Source of the DNA: Sulfurimonas sp. HSL3-7
GTDB lineage: Bacteria; Campylobacterota; Campylobacteria; Campylobacterales; Sulfurimonadaceae
Reading direction: 5' to 3'
Length of the DNA: 64,000 bases
NCBI RefSeq assembly: GCF_039645985.1
Contig: NZ_CP147919.1
Span: 2,542,001-2,606,000 of the forward strand
In this document: positions 61,709 to 64,000 of the stretch, in pieces
Numbering within the stretch: the stretch's first letter is position 1
Layout of the letters: each line of letters begins with the position of its first letter
The notes under the pieces: generated by a model
What the model was told of the DNA's origin: nothing
The model's database searches: none
The model's input: only the letters and a program-made list of their open reading frames with translations
Translations under genes and position numbers: made by a program

Positions 61709-62377
61709 CTAGATCTTGTCTGCAACGGCGATCATATCCCTTCGGCTTTGTTCAAACCACCCTTCCGTCAATTCGACCGGCGGCAGTATCTCGATATGGA
61801 CCGTACCTTTTTTAGAAAGTTTTTTGCCTTCGTTGTAATACCGGCTGAGATCTTTGATCACGATCGGCTGCACCTTAAGAGAAAGTTTTTCCGCAACGAT
61901 CTTGGCCCCTGCTTCGAACGCCTGTATCTCTCCTGTCATCGAGCGGGTCCCTTCGGGGAAAATAACCACTTTCTTCCCTTTTTTTGCCTTGACCTCTTTT
62001 AAGAGTTTGACACCCGATCGTCTGTCGTTACGATCGATCGTTATGTGGCCGATAGCGTTGACGACCAGACCGACGGGCCAGACATCCATGATCCCCTTTC
62101 GTCCGACAAAACGGATGTCGGATCCCACATGCGATTCCAAAAGAAAGATATCCATCATCGATTGGTGGTTCGCAATGATGAGATCCGTATCATCCTCGAG
62201 ATACCCTTTGACTTCATATTTCAATCCTGCGGAGCGCAGGACCATTCGGCTGATCCACAGACGCAGCCGGTTGACTCGATCCATGTTATCCCTGTTCAGA
62301 TGCACCAGTGTCGATCCGACAGCGATAACCAAGTGGGCAAAAAATGTCCGTATGCGAAAAATTATAAGATTCAGCAT
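61709..62377 (-). CDS. plsC: 1-acylglycerol-3-phosphate O-acyltransferase
   Basis: 222 aa. One N-terminal membrane segment, then block I ANHQSMMDIFLLE (NHx4D), block II FVGRKGIMD, block III VVIFPEGTRSM and block IV VQPIVIKDL. It acylates lysophosphatidate to phosphatidate. ATG at 62377 with a purine-rich AGAAGAAGAG upstream; a GTG one codon earlier is also open. Being complete and canonical, it may be the housekeeping PlsC, with the fused protein at 54825 having another role. Confidence 0.87.
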   Translation of the reverse strand: MLNLIIFRIRTFFAHLVIAVGSTLVHLNRDNMDRVNRLRLWISRMVLRSAGLKYEVKGYLEDDTDLIIANHQSMMDIFLLESHVGSDIRFVGRKGIMDVWPVGLVVNAIGHITIDRNDRRSGVKLLKEVKAKKGKKVVIFPEGTRSMTGEIQAFEAGAKIVAEKLSLKVQPIVIKDLSRYYNEGKKLSKKGTVHIEILPPVELTEGWFEQSRRDMIAVADKI

Positions 62378-62541
62378 CACTCTTCTTCTAAAAATAAATG
62401 TCTACCATTTTACAAAAAAGAGGTCCTATTTTCCCTTGTAACCTGACTGCAACAAAGCTATTGTAATTTTCCACAGCTGTTTGACAGATATTCCCCTGTA
62501 TAATAAAGAACAATTTAACACTATAAATAAGGATTCAACGT

Positions 62542-62985
62542 ATGTCTAATCATTTAAGAACCTCAAGCCGCAGGGCTTTCTCGTTGATGGAGCTGATGAT
62601 CGTCATTATTATCCTGGGGCTTTTAGCCTCTTTGGTACTTCCGAACCTTATGGGCAAAGGCGAAGAGGCCAAACGTAAACTCGTCTGCGTTCAGATGAAA
62701 GGAATCGGTGAGACCCTCAAGATGTTTAAACTCGACAACGGTGTCTACCCGACGACAGAGGAGGGGCTGCAGGCGCTTATCACCAACCCGAGTGAAGAGG
62801 CCTACCCTGCGTATGCCCCGAATGCCTATTTTGAAGGCAAAAACCTGCCGAAAGACTCTTGGAAAAATGAGTTTATCTACATCAATAACGGCACTGATTT
62901 TGACCTGATCTCTCTGGGTGCCGACCGTAAAGAGGGTGGCGAAGGCGATGCCGCCGATATCCGTTTCAGCGAGTGTAAGTTCTAA
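62542..62985 (+). CDS. gspG: type II secretion major pseudopilin GspG
   Basis: 147 aa. A prepilin signal RRAFSLMELMIVIIILGLLASLVLPNLMG has the cleavage site before Ser/Phe-Ser (A-FSLMELM), with Glu at +5. GVYPTTEEGLQALI and the C-terminal DFDLISLGADRKEGGEGDAADI, with the Ca-binding Asp residues, are diagnostic of GspG. It forms the pseudopilus of the type II system. AAGGA precedes the ATG. First gene of an operon continuing past the window. Confidence 0.92.
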   Translation: MSNHLRTSSRRAFSLMELMIVIIILGLLASLVLPNLMGKGEEAKRKLVCVQMKGIGETLKMFKLDNGVYPTTEEGLQALITNPSEEAYPAYAPNAYFEGKNLPKDSWKNEFIYINNGTDFDLISLGADRKEGGEGDAADIRFSECKF

Positions 62986-62992
62986 CCGGTCA

Positions 62993-63523
62993 ATGATGCA
63001 GAGAAGAGCTTTTACACTGCTGGAGCTTTTACTTGTTGTCGTGATCATCGGTGTCATCTATGGCCTTGTGATCAATTCCATGCAAAAGATCAACGACAAA
63101 GAGTCGGCTCTCGGATTTGAAAGCCTGCCATCGTTTGTGCAGACATTTCATCAGCGCAACCACGTCGCATTGATCTGCACCGATAACTGCAAGGCCTGTG
63201 CCCTCTATGTCGACGGCGAAAAGGTCAAAGACGATATCGATCCTTTTATGGAAAAAGAGCGTGTTCTCCGTTTTTGGTCTTACAACACCAATACAGGAAC
63301 ACAGGAACTCCGCTTCACACCGATCTTTGATGAAGATGACAGGGAGTTCGATGTCTGTTTTAAATATGAAATTTTTGAAGACGGGAGCAGTTCGGAAATG
63401 ATCATCGAGACACAGAAACATAGTTATGATTATCGCGGTCTTTTAAAACCGCCGGCACGCTACTCCTCCCTTCAGGCTCTCGAAGAGAGCCGTCAGGAAG
63501 AGATTCAGGAGCTCTTGCAATGA
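62993..63523 (+). CDS. minor pseudopilin-like protein (GspH/GspI type)
   Basis: 176 aa from the ATG at 62993. RRAFTLLELLLVVVIIGVIYGLV is a type IV pilin-like signal. The remainder (SFVQTFHQRNHVALICTDNC, VLRFWSYNTNTGTQELRF) is a divergent globular domain without clear subfamily. It starts 7 nt after gspG and its stop overlaps the gspF ATG, so it is part of the secretion operon. Confidence 0.8.
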   Translation: MMQRRAFTLLELLLVVVIIGVIYGLVINSMQKINDKESALGFESLPSFVQTFHQRNHVALICTDNCKACALYVDGEKVKDDIDPFMEKERVLRFWSYNTNTGTQELRFTPIFDEDDREFDVCFKYEIFEDGSSSEMIIETQKHSYDYRGLLKPPARYSSLQALEESRQEEIQELLQ

Positions 63524-64000
63524 TCTTCGCCTATAAAGGAATCGATGCTGCCGGCAAGAAAGTCAGCGATAAACTCGAGGCCGCTTCGCTTGAAGAGGCA
63601 AAAAGCAAACTCAAAGCACAGAAGATCATCTACAAAAGTATCAAAGAAGAGTTGCCTTCTGTCTTCAGCGGGATCCATTTCACCCGCCGTTATCGCATTT
63701 CGCCCAATGAGCTCTCACAACTCAGCCGCGAACTCGCCATGTATATCCGCTCAGGGATCAGCATCGTCGGTGCCCTCAAGATCATCCAGAACCAGTATAT
63801 GCACAAAAAAAAGATCTACCTCTTCCTGAAAACCGTCAGCACCTATCTTGACGAGGGTAAAAATTTTTATGCCGCTTTGGAAGAGCAGAAGATCGTCATC
63901 CTGCCCGAATTTTTCAAACAGTCCATCAAGGTGAGCGAATCCGGCGGTATCCTTGACCAGGTACTATTAGAGCTTTCGCGGTTTCTGAAAGAGCAGGACC
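63520..64000 (+). CDS. gspF: type II secretion inner-membrane platform protein GspF (truncated by window edge)
   Basis: First 160 residues of a longer protein. FAYKGIDAAGKKVSDKLEAASLEEAKSKLKAQKI is the GspF/PilC N-terminal domain (quoted in part), then ISPNELSQLSRELAMYIRSGISIVGALKII and FFKQSIKVSESGGILDQVLLELSRFL are the first T2SF domain. It anchors the assembly ATPase to the pseudopilus. The ATGA overlap with the preceding gene shows translational coupling. Confidence 0.9.
   Translation, partial: MIFAYKGIDAAGKKVSDKLEAASLEEAKSKLKAQKIIYKSIKEELPSVFSGIHFTRRYRISPNELSQLSRELAMYIRSGISIVGALKIIQNQYMHKKKIYLFLKTVSTYLDEGKNFYAALEEQKIVILPEFFKQSIKVSESGGILDQVLLELSRFLKEQD

Overview
The window reads as chromosomal DNA of a free-living member of the Campylobacterota (Epsilonproteobacteria), probably a Sulfurimonas/Sulfurovum/Nitratifractor-like lineage. 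This is an inference from gene content and style: an archaeal-type CobT homologue in a B12 operon, a PAS protein with the HPDMP signature, a stand-alone CZB protein, compact operons with overlapping genes, and gspG-H-F. Most of the window is fairly GC-rich. A clearly AT-richer stretch at about 30.9-41.7 kb looks acquired.

Layout. 0-2.4 kb: end of an exported protein, an NFACT/RqcH protein, a small lipoprotein and an unknown small ORF. 2.4-14.5 kb: one long cobalamin operon (btuB receptor, cobT-U-S-C, btuF-D-C importer, a Cys-rich protein, a small-molecule kinase, cobD, cobQ, cbiB), followed by tRNA-Ser. 14.6-17.3 kb: cold-shock gene with a long leader, pcm, and a divergent CZB/PAS pair. 17.3-26.2 kb: two divergent operons that together make a pyruvate-dehydrogenase-type complex and its lipoyl cofactor (acs, E1a, E1b, E2, ACP on the minus strand; octanoyl/lipoyl transferase, lipA and lpdA on the plus strand). 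An 84-bp tandem repeat array lies between acs and E1a. 26.2-31.8 kb: a GGDEF protein and surface lipoproteins. 30.7-32.4 kb: a partial tRNA-Arg copy, then intact tRNA-Arg, tRNA-Tyr and tRNA-Thr.

32.4-41.5 kb is the accessory region. It holds a NERD protein and a five-gene minus-strand operon (vsr, C5 methyltransferase, ParB-like protein, SNF2 helicase, PD-(D/E)XK DUF3883-like protein) that looks like a methylation-linked defence system of unfamiliar composition. After it come 112-bp direct repeats, a RhuM-like protein and a radC remnant. 41.7-44.6 kb holds the most striking non-coding signal: two diverged copies of a roughly 480-nt element. Each copy has its own -10 box, conserved stems with variable loops, compensatory changes and a conserved short ORF near its 5' end. 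They flank a PAS histidine kinase.

44.6-54.5 kb is rich in stress and repair genes: a PEBP protein, cytidine deaminase, a stand-alone LigD phosphoesterase domain, two DksA-like paralogues with half-lost zinc fingers, a host-attachment-family protein, archease-RtcB, Hsp20, and a DnaK-DnaJ pair in which dnaJ appears to start at AUA. 54.8-62.4 kb holds lipid and sugar genes (an ACP-AMP-ligase-PlsC fusion, fadD, a ribokinase-type kinase, a methyltransferase, an HbpS/GlcG protein, plsC). The window ends inside a type II secretion operon (gspG, a minor pseudopilin, gspF).
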